From positions 1 through 32,241 of the forward strand of contig JAHEMP010000003.1 in the NCBI GenBank assembly GCA_024643585.1: a stretch of 32,241 bases of DNA, in the 5' to 3' direction. How positions within the stretch are numbered: position 1 is the first letter of the stretch; every line of letters starts with the position of its first letter. The translations under genes and the position numbers were made by a program. This document shows, in pieces, positions 18,225 through 26,975 of this stretch. The notes beneath the pieces were generated by a model, which made no database searches, had not been told where the DNA came from, and saw only the letters and a list, made by a program, of their open reading frames with translations. Source of the stretch: Crocinitomicaceae bacterium. Lineage in GTDB: Bacteria; Bacteroidota; Bacteroidia; Flavobacteriales_D; Crocinitomicaceae.

Positions 18225-21200
18225 TTATTTCAAAAGGTTTACATGCCCTGTAATTTTCTTTCTTTTAAAGAATTCATCTTGAAAAATAATCATCCATGTA
18301 TAAATACCTTGAGTCGCCATTTTCTGAGTGTCATTAATGTAACCATCCCATTCAAAATGAAGATCATTACTTGCAAATACTTCATGTCCCCAGCGGTCAA
18401 ATATTACAACGGAAAAGTTTTCTTCCGAAACATTGTATCCTTTCACTGAAAAATAATTATTGAATTCGTTTTGATCGGGTGTAAACGCATTGGGAACGTA
18501 CAAAGCATAATCAGGTTTTACAGGAATTTCTTTTGTGATTGAATCGACACATCCATAAATACTTGTGGCGTATAGCGTTACATAATATGAATTCTGTAGC
18601 TCACTAAAAGTATGAGTAGGATTCAATTCAATACTGGTGAAGCCGTCATTGAAATCCCACGAATAACTAATCGCATTTATTGATGTGTTCGTCAGATTTA
18701 TAGTAGGGTCAAAAATATTTAGAGGATCAGGGACTGCTGTGAAATCGGCTATTACCGCCTCATGGATCCAAAGTTGACTATTGGCCGGTAAAACAAAAAC
18801 ACAACCAAAAGAATTTGTTAATATTAAATTGACTGTTTGAAAGCCAGAAGTGTTAAAAGTCAACACTGGATTTGGAAGGCTAGAGGTCTGACCATCACTA
18901 AACAACCAGGAAAATTGATAATCATTGGTGTTAATAGGGTTGAAGCTAAACATAACTTCTTCACCCATGCAAGCAGTAAGTGAGCTTGGGGTGATTGCTC
19001 CAATTGGCTCATTGTGAACGGTAATAAGAATAGTATCGTATAGCACCATTCCGCAAATTGTCGTCAACTGTGCAATGTACATTCCTGAGCTCGAAGGACT
19101 GATATATCGTGGGAAACCACACGTTGAACAATCTAACCATTGAAGACTCGCAATAGGGGCAATGCAGGTATAGATATAGTCGACCAAAACAGAGTCTCCT
19201 ATACAAACAGTTGCTGAATCTTGTGATAATTGGAAATCATCATTATTGGTGGTAAATACATTTACCATTAATGTACTTATTTGACTACAGTTGTTTTGAT
19301 CAATTACCGTTACACTAATGGCCTGCATGTTGCTTGGCAAGTAGGTTATTGTATTGGAGTTAGCTGTTGGGTTTGATGACCAACTATAGTTATAGTTGGG
19401 TGTCCCGCCATTTGTTGTTGCGTAAATGGTAATTGGGATGTTAGCGCATACAATTGTATCTGGCGGAAGTTGAACTTGAATTGGAGGTGGTTGGTTTATA
19501 GAAAATACGTTTATTGCTGTGCAATTATTGCTATCTGTTACTTGAAGGCTATAGTTTCCTGCGTACAAAATTGTTGTGTTTTGAATTGGAGTGTTGTTCA
19601 ATGTAAAATTATAAGGCGAAATTCCTCCAGTCGCAGTTATGTTGGCTATTGTAGAGTCATTAAAGCAAAGTAGCTCAGAATAACTAGTGGAAACCATTAA
19701 TGGAGTAGGCTCATTTAAAGTCGATGAAATTGTATCTGAACAACCGTTTGCGTCCGTAACGATACAAATGTAATTTCCTCCAGGTGCATTTTGAATACTT
19801 GGACCGATAGGGTTGTTGTTTGGTGCTGATGATAGCCAGTTGTATTGGTATGCTGCCGTCCCACCTTGTGTACTCAAGTATATCGCGCCATTACTCATTC
19901 CCCAGCAAGAAACATCATTTAAACTATCAAGGTTTAAGGTGAGCAAATTAGGTTCAACAATAATGAAGTTTACGGTGGTATTACACCCTTGACTGTTTGT
20001 GATGGTTAATTGATAATTACTTGGACTTAAATTGTTAAAATTTCCGGAATTAATAGGTGTTCCATTGTTTAAGGCGAACTGATAGGGTTGCCATAAAGGA
20101 TCTAAATTACTAATGGATACTGTTCCATCTTGAGCTCCGTAACATGAAACATCTGTGGTTTGAAGATTAAAATTTGAATCTATCGTCGCGAAGATTACTA
20201 AAAGAGTATCAATATCGCCTGGGCAATTGTTGAAACCGTCGATTGAAAACATCAACTGTATGGAACCATTTGCTTGATCTAATGCAGATGGGATATAACT
20301 CGTATTAGTAGAGTTTGTATTGGAGAATGTCCCATTTCCTCCCAACCATTGAGGATTTTGACCATTGGTTATCGTTCCATTTAGATTAACTGTGCTTAAT
20401 TGGCAAATTATTTGATTGGCTCCTGCTTGGGCGCTTATTATCTGAAGGTTTTGCAGTACGAGTATAGAATCTGTTTGAAAAAGACAATTTGACGTATCTG
20501 AAATCGTTACATAATGCCAACCCGGAGACAGTAGAGCACTATCAGTACTTGCACCGTTGGACCATGAGATAGTGTAAGGACCAGAGGTAGATATTGGATT
20601 TGAATTGACCCAAATATTGTTATCTCCAGGACATATGACAATTGTGTCTGAAGGTAAATTTGTTGTTGGTGCAGCAATGTTAGTTACCGTGAATGTATGG
20701 CAAATAGGATTGATGAAACAACCGTTCATATCGTATCCACAAACTTCGTATTGAACGGTATCTGGAAGTCCTAAGCTTGAAGTGAATATAGTTGTATCAC
20801 AACTGCTTACGCAACTTATATTGTTGTTGTATTGACCATTTACTCCCGGACTTACACTTGTCCAGGTCACAGTGCTTTCATCGTAATAGTTTGCCGTTAG
20901 TAAGCCACTGCATCCGTTATTTAAAATTAAGTCGGGGCCAAAAGTAGGTGCCGAATAGGATGTTATCGTGAATGCATTATTATTGTTTCCTGGCTTACAA
21001 AAGGTTAGATTGTGAGGACCAGATCCTGTCAAACAGATAGGTGATCCGACTGGTATTTGGGGGCCACAATTCACTTGGTAGTACAAAGCCCCGGGAGGCA
21101 CTGCACCCGACGATATTTGAAAATTGATAGAAGTGGCGCTTGGGTGAAGTGTTATTATGAATTCAATGCATTTATCAGGGGCAATTGTGCCGCAGCAATT

Positions 21201-21350
21201 GCCGATTCTGGCAATTAGGGGACTTGTCCAACTCATTATCGGAGATGCACTCAGATTTACTGTGAAAGTCGGAGTTATAGAGTCGCAAGGTTGGGCTGTA
21301 CAAAAGTACGGAGCCAAAGCGATCAAAAGAATGGAGAATTTTCTTGACAT
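18225..21350 (-). CDS. Large secreted adhesin-like protein with SprB-type repeats, PKD domain and T9SS type B (CHU_C) sorting domain
   Basis: 1041 aa; repeats DVSCYGAQDGTVSI / DVSCWGMSNGAIYLSTQGGTAAYQYNW / ELLCFNDSTIANITATGGISPYNF; PKD-like YSWDFNDGFTSIELNPTHTF; C-terminal YVPNAFTPDQNEFNNYFSVKG...VVIFDRWGHEVF...DGYINDTQKMATQGIYTW. Confidence 0.92.
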   Translation of the reverse strand: MSRKFSILLIALAPYFCTAQPCDSITPTFTVNLSASPIMSWTSPLIARIGNCCGTIAPDKCIEFIITLHPSATSINFQISSGAVPPGALYYQVNCGPQIPVGSPICLTGSGPHNLTFCKPGNNNNAFTITSYSAPTFGPDLILNNGCSGLLTANYYDESTVTWTSVSPGVNGQYNNNISCVSSCDTTIFTSSLGLPDTVQYEVCGYDMNGCFINPICHTFTVTNIAAPTTNLPSDTIVICPGDNNIWVNSNPISTSGPYTISWSNGASTDSALLSPGWHYVTISDTSNCLFQTDSILVLQNLQIISAQAGANQIICQLSTVNLNGTITNGQNPQWLGGNGTFSNTNSTNTSYIPSALDQANGSIQLMFSIDGFNNCPGDIDTLLVIFATIDSNFNLQTTDVSCYGAQDGTVSISNLDPLWQPYQFALNNGTPINSGNFNNLSPSNYQLTITNSQGCNTTVNFIIVEPNLLTLNLDSLNDVSCWGMSNGAIYLSTQGGTAAYQYNWLSSAPNNNPIGPSIQNAPGGNYICIVTDANGCSDTISSTLNEPTPLMVSTSYSELLCFNDSTIANITATGGISPYNFTLNNTPIQNTTILYAGNYSLQVTDSNNCTAINVFSINQPPPIQVQLPPDTIVCANIPITIYATTNGGTPNYNYSWSSNPTANSNTITYLPSNMQAISVTVIDQNNCSQISTLMVNVFTTNNDDFQLSQDSATVCIGDSVLVDYIYTCIAPIASLQWLDCSTCGFPRYISPSSSGMYIAQLTTICGMVLYDTILITVHNEPIGAITPSSLTACMGEEVMFSFNPINTNDYQFSWLFSDGQTSSLPNPVLTFNTSGFQTVNLILTNSFGCVFVLPANSQLWIHEAVIADFTAVPDPLNIFDPTINLTNTSINAISYSWDFNDGFTSIELNPTHTFSELQNSYYVTLYATSIYGCVDSITKEIPVKPDYALYVPNAFTPDQNEFNNYFSVKGYNVSEENFSVVIFDRWGHEVFASNDLHFEWDGYINDTQKMATQGIYTWMIIFQDEFFKRKKITGHVNLLK

Positions 21351-21627
21351 GATAGGAAATAATAAGGAGTTAATATTCTAAATTTTATGAAAATAGCTTT
21401 GTAACTATTTGTTTCTTAGAATGAAACATTTGCTTGTTCTACTATTTTAAAACATGAAGTTGGAGAGGTTTTCATGTTAGAAGAATTACGCAAATTCCAT
21501 AGATTTATTTAGTCACGCCTTAATAATACCCTATTTCTGATTAGCTTGAGCTGCAATGCTCTGACCATAGATAAGTTAGTTTGATTAACCCTTAAATTGT
21601 TGTTTATAGGGTTGAAAAGGCAACTTA

Positions 21628-21667
21628 GAGCCCTAGTGATCAAAAGAATGGAGAGTTTCTTTGTCAT
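21628..21667 (-). pseudogene. Decayed 5' (signal-peptide) fragment of a paralogue of the 18225-21350 adhesin gene
   Basis: 40-bp segment matches the gene start 21311-21350 at 33/40 positions, including the aligned ATG: minus-strand MTKKLSILLITRAL vs MSRKFSILLIALAP. Confidence 0.55.
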
Positions 21668-21807
21668 GGAGAGTAAAATAACTTATGCTATAGTAATATT
21701 ACGCAATTTTATGAACATGGTTGCCTTAATTTGTTGTTTTTTTTTTGGTATTCTTTTTTTTGACATTTATATGTTTATATTATTGATAATTAATTATTTA
21801 ACACAGA

Positions 21808-24792
21808 TTAATCCTCATATCTCACATCACCAATAAAGTTTATTTTTTTCATGTAGCCAACTTCAATGGCAAAATGACCAAACTCTTCAGAGACGATACC
21901 TGTTATTTCATAAATTCCTTTCCCGTGAAAGCGGTGACGATTGGCAGATTCTGGGAAGTGAACAGAGTCTAAAATTTGACCTTCGATGTCGATGAAATTA
22001 CCGAAAAACATATAATCACCGCGAACAGTTTTGGATTGTTTTAGTGCAACGAGATAGCCGTAGCAGGTCACTTTTAAACCACGTCGTTCAGGAATTTCTT
22101 TCGAAAAAGTGTGCGGTGGAAGTGGCTCGGCTAATAAATCGAATGGGTTGCAAAGTGGAAAACCGATGAGTTCCATTTGTTCAAAAGCACGTTCCAGTTC
22201 GCTATCATTGAGTTTTGGTAGCGTAAAATGTTTTCTCTCCGAAACGAACAATTCAGGTACAGGTGTTTTGTCCTTTACTTTGTTGTGGTACAAATGCGCT
22301 TTCCAAAGTAAACTTTTTCTATCGGAAGGGAAGTCGCGTAAGGCATCTACACGTATGATAATGAGCAATTGTTCCAAAGGAATGTAGCAGCGACTCATCA
22401 GGTTTTCAAAAGAGGTAAATCGGCCGTTTCTGTGACGTTCTTGATAAATTTTCTGAATGATTTTACTTTCAGATCCTTGGATCAAGTTGAATCCTAAAAT
22501 GACGCGTTTCCCAAGGATAATACATTCGTAACCACCTTCATTTATGCTCGGGGGTTCAATTGTTGCACCTAACATTCGAGCTTCGTGCACATAAATTTCA
22601 GTTCGGTAGTAACCGCCAAAATTGTTAATCGTCGCCACCATGTATTCGAGCGGGTAGTGCGCTTTCAAATACAAACTCTGGTAACTTTCTACGGCATATG
22701 AAGCGGAATGACCTTTGGAAAAAGCGTAGCCCGCAAAACTTTCAATTTGCCGCCAAACTTCGGCTGCTAGCTCTTTTGAGTGGCCTTTCTCAAAACAATT
22801 TTTAAAGTAAGCCTCTTCAACTTTTGTAAATTCTGCTCGCGAACGGAATTTGCCAGACATTCCTCTGCGCAGCACATCTGCCTCGCCCAAATCCAAGCCA
22901 GCAAAATAATGCGCGACCTTTATCACATCTTCCTGATACACCATTACACCGTAAGTATCGGGCATAATTTCCATCATAACGGGGTGGGCTTCTTTTCGGC
23001 GTTCAGGAAAACGATGACGTAGGATGTATTCGCGCATCATTCCGGAATGGGAAACACCAGGACGAATGATGGAACTTGCGGCAACCAAAGTCAAATAATC
23101 GTCAACTTGCAATTTTTGAAGCAACATGCGCATGGCGGGTGATTCGACGTAAAAACAGCCAAGTGCTTGTGCATTGCGGAGTATGTGTTTGATTTTTTCA
23201 TCTTGTTTGAAATAGGATAAATCATGAATGTCGTGTGGAGGGTTTTCAGGTTGGTTGTATTCCACAATTTCGAGGCAATCGTGAATTTTTGCTAATCCGC
23301 GCTGACTTAGAACGTCAAATTTATACAAACCAACATCTTCGGCTTCCAACATTGAAAATTGGGTAGTGGGATATCCTTTTGGTGGTAGAAAAGTGGCGGA
23401 ATACCAAGAAATTGGTTTTTCACTTATGACAATTCCTCCTGCATGAACGCTCAAATGCGCCGGCATTCCTTCAATTTGTTTGGCATATTTCAGAACTAAA
23501 ATGGAAAGATTATCCAATTGTTCAATGTTAAATTTCCCTTTGCTCAAAATGTCTAATTCTGATTTCGGCAATCCAAAAACTTTGCCCAATTCCCGAACTG
23601 TTGCTTTGTATTGGAAGGTATTGTACGTGCAAAGTAGCGCCGCATTTTCGTAGCGATTGAAAATATATTGCGTAACATCTTCTCGATCTTTCCACGAGAA
23701 ATCAATGTCGAAATCAGGTGGATTTTTCCGGTATAAGTTGATAAATCTTTCAAAGTAAAGATCCAATTCAAGTGGGTCAACATCTGTGATTCTCAGCAAG
23801 TAAGCTACGATGCTATTGGCACCACTTCCTCTTCCGACATAAAAGTAATTTTTCGATCGAGCGTAGGACGTAAAATCCCAAGTAATTAAGAAATACGACA
23901 AGTAATCTTTCTGAGCAATGATTTCAATTTCCTTGTCAATTCGTGTCAAAATGGCTTCGTTGACAACGGGGTAGCGATACGCTAAACCTTCCATAGTGAG
24001 TTGTCTCAGAAGTTGTAAATCTTCAGTTTTACTTCCGGTGTAGGTATGTACATTTTGTGGTTCGGCATCGTCACCGAACTTGAAATTTAGTTGACAGCCA
24101 GAAAGTAGTTTTTCCATTCGGAATAATAACTCCGAATGTTCGCCCAATTTCTCTAACAATTCACTCTTTGTCAAAAATAAATCGTCGGGCAATCCTTGTT
24201 CTTCAATGGGCAATTTCGAAAGCAGACAATTATTGTCAATGGCGCGCAAAAGTCGATGTGTGTTGAAATCACGCTTGTTGCGAAAAGTCATCGAGTGGAG
24301 GAGAACCATCTTTTTGTCCAATCCCGATTTTTTCTCCCATGTCAAACGATTGAGGTTGGCTAAGGAAATCCCAACAAATTCATTTTCAGTGCATTTCGTT
24401 GGTTCTTTTCCCCAGGGATAAATCACAAAACAATTCCCAAAATGAGGTGCACGCTCTGGAAATTCCATTTTTTTATGCAGGTGCTCTGACAGAAAAACAT
24501 TCAGTTCATGAAATCCACGATTGTTCTTCGCAATCACCACAAAGCATTGCTGTATTCCATTTCGAATATCAGCACCAACAACAGATGTCTTTTCTTCGAG
24601 CTCCAAGCGCCTGCCTGTCGGCGAGACAGGGAGTCGACGAGCGCTGTTTTCCAAACAATAAGCCATGGCTGCGGTGGTTGAATTAATATCAGCTAACGCA
24701 ACTTTGTCCCACCCAGAATTCGTTGCCCATTGGACAATTTCTTCCGGCGAAAGTATGCCGTACTTGAGGCTGAAGTGAGAGTTGCAAATCAT
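21808..24792 (-). CDS. dnaE: DNA polymerase III alpha subunit, short Bacteroidetes-type DnaE (likely accessory/error-prone, next to dinB)
   Basis: PHP-like N-terminus (SHFSLKYGILSPEE), VGRGSGANSIVAYLLRITDVDPLELDLYFERFINLYRKNPPDFDIDFSWKDR, MPAHLSVHAGGIVIS, FAGYAFSKGHSASYAVESYQSLYLKAHYP; 994 aa. Confidence 0.93.
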   Translation of the reverse strand: MICNSHFSLKYGILSPEEIVQWATNSGWDKVALADINSTTAAMAYCLENSARRLPVSPTGRRLELEEKTSVVGADIRNGIQQCFVVIAKNNRGFHELNVFLSEHLHKKMEFPERAPHFGNCFVIYPWGKEPTKCTENEFVGISLANLNRLTWEKKSGLDKKMVLLHSMTFRNKRDFNTHRLLRAIDNNCLLSKLPIEEQGLPDDLFLTKSELLEKLGEHSELLFRMEKLLSGCQLNFKFGDDAEPQNVHTYTGSKTEDLQLLRQLTMEGLAYRYPVVNEAILTRIDKEIEIIAQKDYLSYFLITWDFTSYARSKNYFYVGRGSGANSIVAYLLRITDVDPLELDLYFERFINLYRKNPPDFDIDFSWKDREDVTQYIFNRYENAALLCTYNTFQYKATVRELGKVFGLPKSELDILSKGKFNIEQLDNLSILVLKYAKQIEGMPAHLSVHAGGIVISEKPISWYSATFLPPKGYPTTQFSMLEAEDVGLYKFDVLSQRGLAKIHDCLEIVEYNQPENPPHDIHDLSYFKQDEKIKHILRNAQALGCFYVESPAMRMLLQKLQVDDYLTLVAASSIIRPGVSHSGMMREYILRHRFPERRKEAHPVMMEIMPDTYGVMVYQEDVIKVAHYFAGLDLGEADVLRRGMSGKFRSRAEFTKVEEAYFKNCFEKGHSKELAAEVWRQIESFAGYAFSKGHSASYAVESYQSLYLKAHYPLEYMVATINNFGGYYRTEIYVHEARMLGATIEPPSINEGGYECIILGKRVILGFNLIQGSESKIIQKIYQERHRNGRFTSFENLMSRCYIPLEQLLIIIRVDALRDFPSDRKSLLWKAHLYHNKVKDKTPVPELFVSERKHFTLPKLNDSELERAFEQMELIGFPLCNPFDLLAEPLPPHTFSKEIPERRGLKVTCYGYLVALKQSKTVRGDYMFFGNFIDIEGQILDSVHFPESANRHRFHGKGIYEITGIVSEEFGHFAIEVGYMKKINFIGDVRYED
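24605..24637. repeat. Palindromic repeat core copy embedded in the dnaE CDS
   Basis: AAGCGCCTGCCTGTCGGCGAGACAGGGAGTCGA vs AAGCGCCTGCCTGTCGACTAGACAGGGAGTCGA at 13100-13132 (31/33); inner hairpin CCTGTC-GGCGA-GACAGG. Confidence 0.85.
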
Positions 24793-24910
24793 TTAGTGGA
24801 ATATGGAGTATGGATCGTCCCGAAATCGGGACTGATGGAAAATTATCTTTTGCCCATCAGTGAGCCCGCGAACGCTCTACATTCCATGTTTAATCAGTCC
24901 GAAGGACGGT

Positions 24911-25261
24911 CTATTTGAGTTTGTTTCGGAAAGCAGTTATTTGTTTTTGTAGGCTTTCTGTTTTTAATAAGAGCTCATTTATTTGTTTCCTTTCACAGTA
25001 TTTCAATCTGCAGGCTAATTCTAGTTGAGTGGTGATTTCAAAGGCAGAACCTAAAGAAAATGAAAGAAAATTTTTGAAATCCTTATCAGTTGTCCTGCCG
25101 CTTCCTTCTGCAATATTGGAAGGAACGCTTACAGCAGCTCTGCACACTTGACTCGTCAATCCGTAAATTTCTTCTTTAGGAAATTCACGAGATATCTTAT
25201 AAACGTCAGTAGCGACATCCATCGCCTCCGACCAAATTCTTAAGTTTTTATAATTATGCAT
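24911..25261 (-). CDS. Four helix bundle protein (S23/IVS-encoded protein family)
   Basis: MHNYKNLRIWSEAMDVATDVYKISREFPKEEIYGLTSQVCRAAVSVPSNIAEGSGR...FKNFLSFSLGSAFEITTQLELA: canonical family pattern. Confidence 0.93.
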   Translation of the reverse strand: MHNYKNLRIWSEAMDVATDVYKISREFPKEEIYGLTSQVCRAAVSVPSNIAEGSGRTTDKDFKNFLSFSLGSAFEITTQLELACRLKYCERKQINELLLKTESLQKQITAFRNKLK

Positions 25262-25306
25262 ATCATTTATTTTTAAAATTTATCCATCAGTGAGCAAAGC
25301 GAACGC

Positions 25307-25332
25307 TCCATACTCCATACTCCATACTCCAT
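25307..25332. repeat. 7-bp tandem repeat TCCATAC x3 plus partial
   Basis: TCCATACTCCATACTCCATACTCCAT. Confidence 0.9.
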
Positions 25333-25351
25333 CAGCGCAGCGGTCCATGCC

Positions 25352-26572
25352 CTAACTTCTCCGATTGGCCAAAAGCGGCGGCGGTTCTCCAGAAAATGGA
25401 TTCCATCTCCCAATTGTTCTGGCTTCTATGCCGATGGCGCGCAAAACTGCTCTGTCGCCAAAGCGGAGGCGAATTTTGTCCATGGCTTGATAGAGTTTGA
25501 CGTATTCAATTCTATCGTCGAATAAACTCATTTGGTGGTGACCGTTGACTAAATCGCTGTAGCGTACGCCGATTAAGCGAACGAGTAGGCGACGATTGTA
25601 GACGAGGTCAAATAACTCGCTGACGAGTGGAATTAAATCGTGGTCGGCGGAAGTGTATGGAATCCGTTTTTGCAAAGTTTTGGTTTGAAAATCGGAATAG
25701 CGAACTTTTACGGTGACGCAGGCGGAGACTTTCTTTCCTCTTCGCAATTGGAAAGCGAGATTTTCCGCCATGGCAGCTAGAATTCCTTTCAGTTTTGTTA
25801 CGTCAATCGTGTCGTGATCGAAGGTGCGTTCGGTGGAGATGGACTTGCGCTCGTTGTATTGGATGACAGGTGCATTGTCTATCCCTTGGGCTTTTTTCCA
25901 GATTCCGCTACCGTTTTTACCAAAGGCACTTTCCATCATTTCGATGGGCATGTCTTGAATCGTTTGAATTTTCTGTATGCCTAGGTTTCGTAAATTTTGA
26001 TAGGTTTTTAGTCCAACCATAGGGATTTTTCGCACCGAAAGCGGACCCAAAAATGGCTTTTCTTCGCCGTAATCGATTTGAATTTGATTGTTAGGTTTGG
26101 CCTCGCCTGTTGCAATTTTAGACACTGTTTTGTTTTGCGATAGTCCAAAGGAAATAGGTAATCCTGTTTCTCGTATGATCTTCTGACGCAGTTCGCCAGC
26201 GTATTTGTAGCAACCGTAAAACTTATCCATTCCCGACAAATCGATGTAGAATTCATCCACAGAGGCTTTTTCGTAAATGGGCGAGTCTTCTTTGATGATA
26301 TCCGTCACCATTCCGGAATATTTCATGTAGGTTGCTGAATTTCCTTTGATAATTATCGCTTCGGGACAGCGTTCTCTAGCCATTTTCATCGGCATAGCAG
26401 AATGAACGCCGAATTTGCGAGCCTCGTAACTACAAGCAGCTACCACGCCACGGTCGCTCGTCCCGCCTATGAGAATTGGTTTTCCGTTCAAACGACTGTC
26501 AAGCAAGCGCTCGCACGACACGAAGAAAGTGTCCAAATCCATGTGTACAATTGATCGTTTGTTGTTTTCCAT
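25352..26572 (-). CDS. dinB: DNA polymerase IV (Y-family)
   Basis: IVHMDLDTFFVSCERLLDSRLNGKPILIGG...GVVAACSYEARKFGVHSAMPM...EKASVDEFYIDLSGMDKF; catalytic acidic residues intact. Confidence 0.93.
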   Translation of the reverse strand: MENNKRSIVHMDLDTFFVSCERLLDSRLNGKPILIGGTSDRGVVAACSYEARKFGVHSAMPMKMARERCPEAIIIKGNSATYMKYSGMVTDIIKEDSPIYEKASVDEFYIDLSGMDKFYGCYKYAGELRQKIIRETGLPISFGLSQNKTVSKIATGEAKPNNQIQIDYGEEKPFLGPLSVRKIPMVGLKTYQNLRNLGIQKIQTIQDMPIEMMESAFGKNGSGIWKKAQGIDNAPVIQYNERKSISTERTFDHDTIDVTKLKGILAAMAENLAFQLRRGKKVSACVTVKVRYSDFQTKTLQKRIPYTSADHDLIPLVSELFDLVYNRRLLVRLIGVRYSDLVNGHHQMSLFDDRIEYVKLYQAMDKIRLRFGDRAVLRAIGIEARTIGRWNPFSGEPPPLLANRRS

Positions 26573-26837
26573 TTTTCTAGAGACTTAAGATTCTAGACAC
26601 TAGATTTCAGGTTTCAGACTGGTAAATTTTGGGTAATGGCTTTCAATACACCAGTCTAAAGTCTAACATCTAACATCTATGGTTTTTCCACAAAGAAAAA
26701 TGTTGATTAATTCCATCCTTCTTTACAAAATTATGTATATTTGATTAATTAATAATCATTAAATAGATTAAAAAGTAATCAACAATGATGCAAAATTGAG
26801 TGTGGAGAACGTAAAGGATTTACGGAGTAAAATTTTT

Positions 26838-26921
26838 ATGAAAACTGGGAGAGTTAAAAGTTTTATTGGCTTGGTCTTATCAACGGTAGATAGTGAAAAA
26901 GTCGTAATAACTTTCCCGTAA
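26838..26921 (+). CDS. Possible 27-aa small ORF upstream of parE
   Basis: ATG...TAA encodes MKTGRVKSFIGLVLSTVDSEKVVITFP; no other support. Confidence 0.15.
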   Translation: MKTGRVKSFIGLVLSTVDSEKVVITFP

Positions 26922-26939
26922 AAAGCCTCAAAATCAAGT

Positions 26940-26947
26940 TATATTTG
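26940..26947 (+). promoter_or_regulatory. Candidate -7 element TATATTTG upstream of parE
   Basis: Matches TAnnTTTG, ~28 nt before the ATG; no clear -33 TTG at ideal spacing. Confidence 0.35.
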
Positions 26948-26975
26948 TTGGTTACTCGACTCGATAGAAGAAAAT

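Larger units (their letters stand above)
24798..25348. mobile_element. Candidate small cassette/insertion carrying the four-helix-bundle gene, bounded by short inverted and direct repeats
   Basis: Left TATGGAGTATGGA (24802-24814 region) is inverted relative to right TCCATACTCCATA (25307-25319); direct repeats CCATCAGTGAGC(nnn)GCGAACGCT at ~24854-24876 and ~25284-25307. Confidence 0.4.

Noticed and set aside
24399-24686. 95-aa plus-strand ORF across the dnaE-embedded repeat
   Set aside because: Antisense to dnaE; arises from shadow coding of the gene and repeat.
24911-25261. Diversity-generating retroelement (four-helix-bundle protein as Avd)
   Set aside because: No reverse transcriptase gene and no template/variable repeat pair in the window; the family assignment alone does not support a DGR.
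26838-26921. 27-aa ORF upstream of parE as a leader peptide or toxin
   Set aside because: Kept only as a very low-confidence feature; no hydrophobic toxin pattern, attenuator or conserved context visible.
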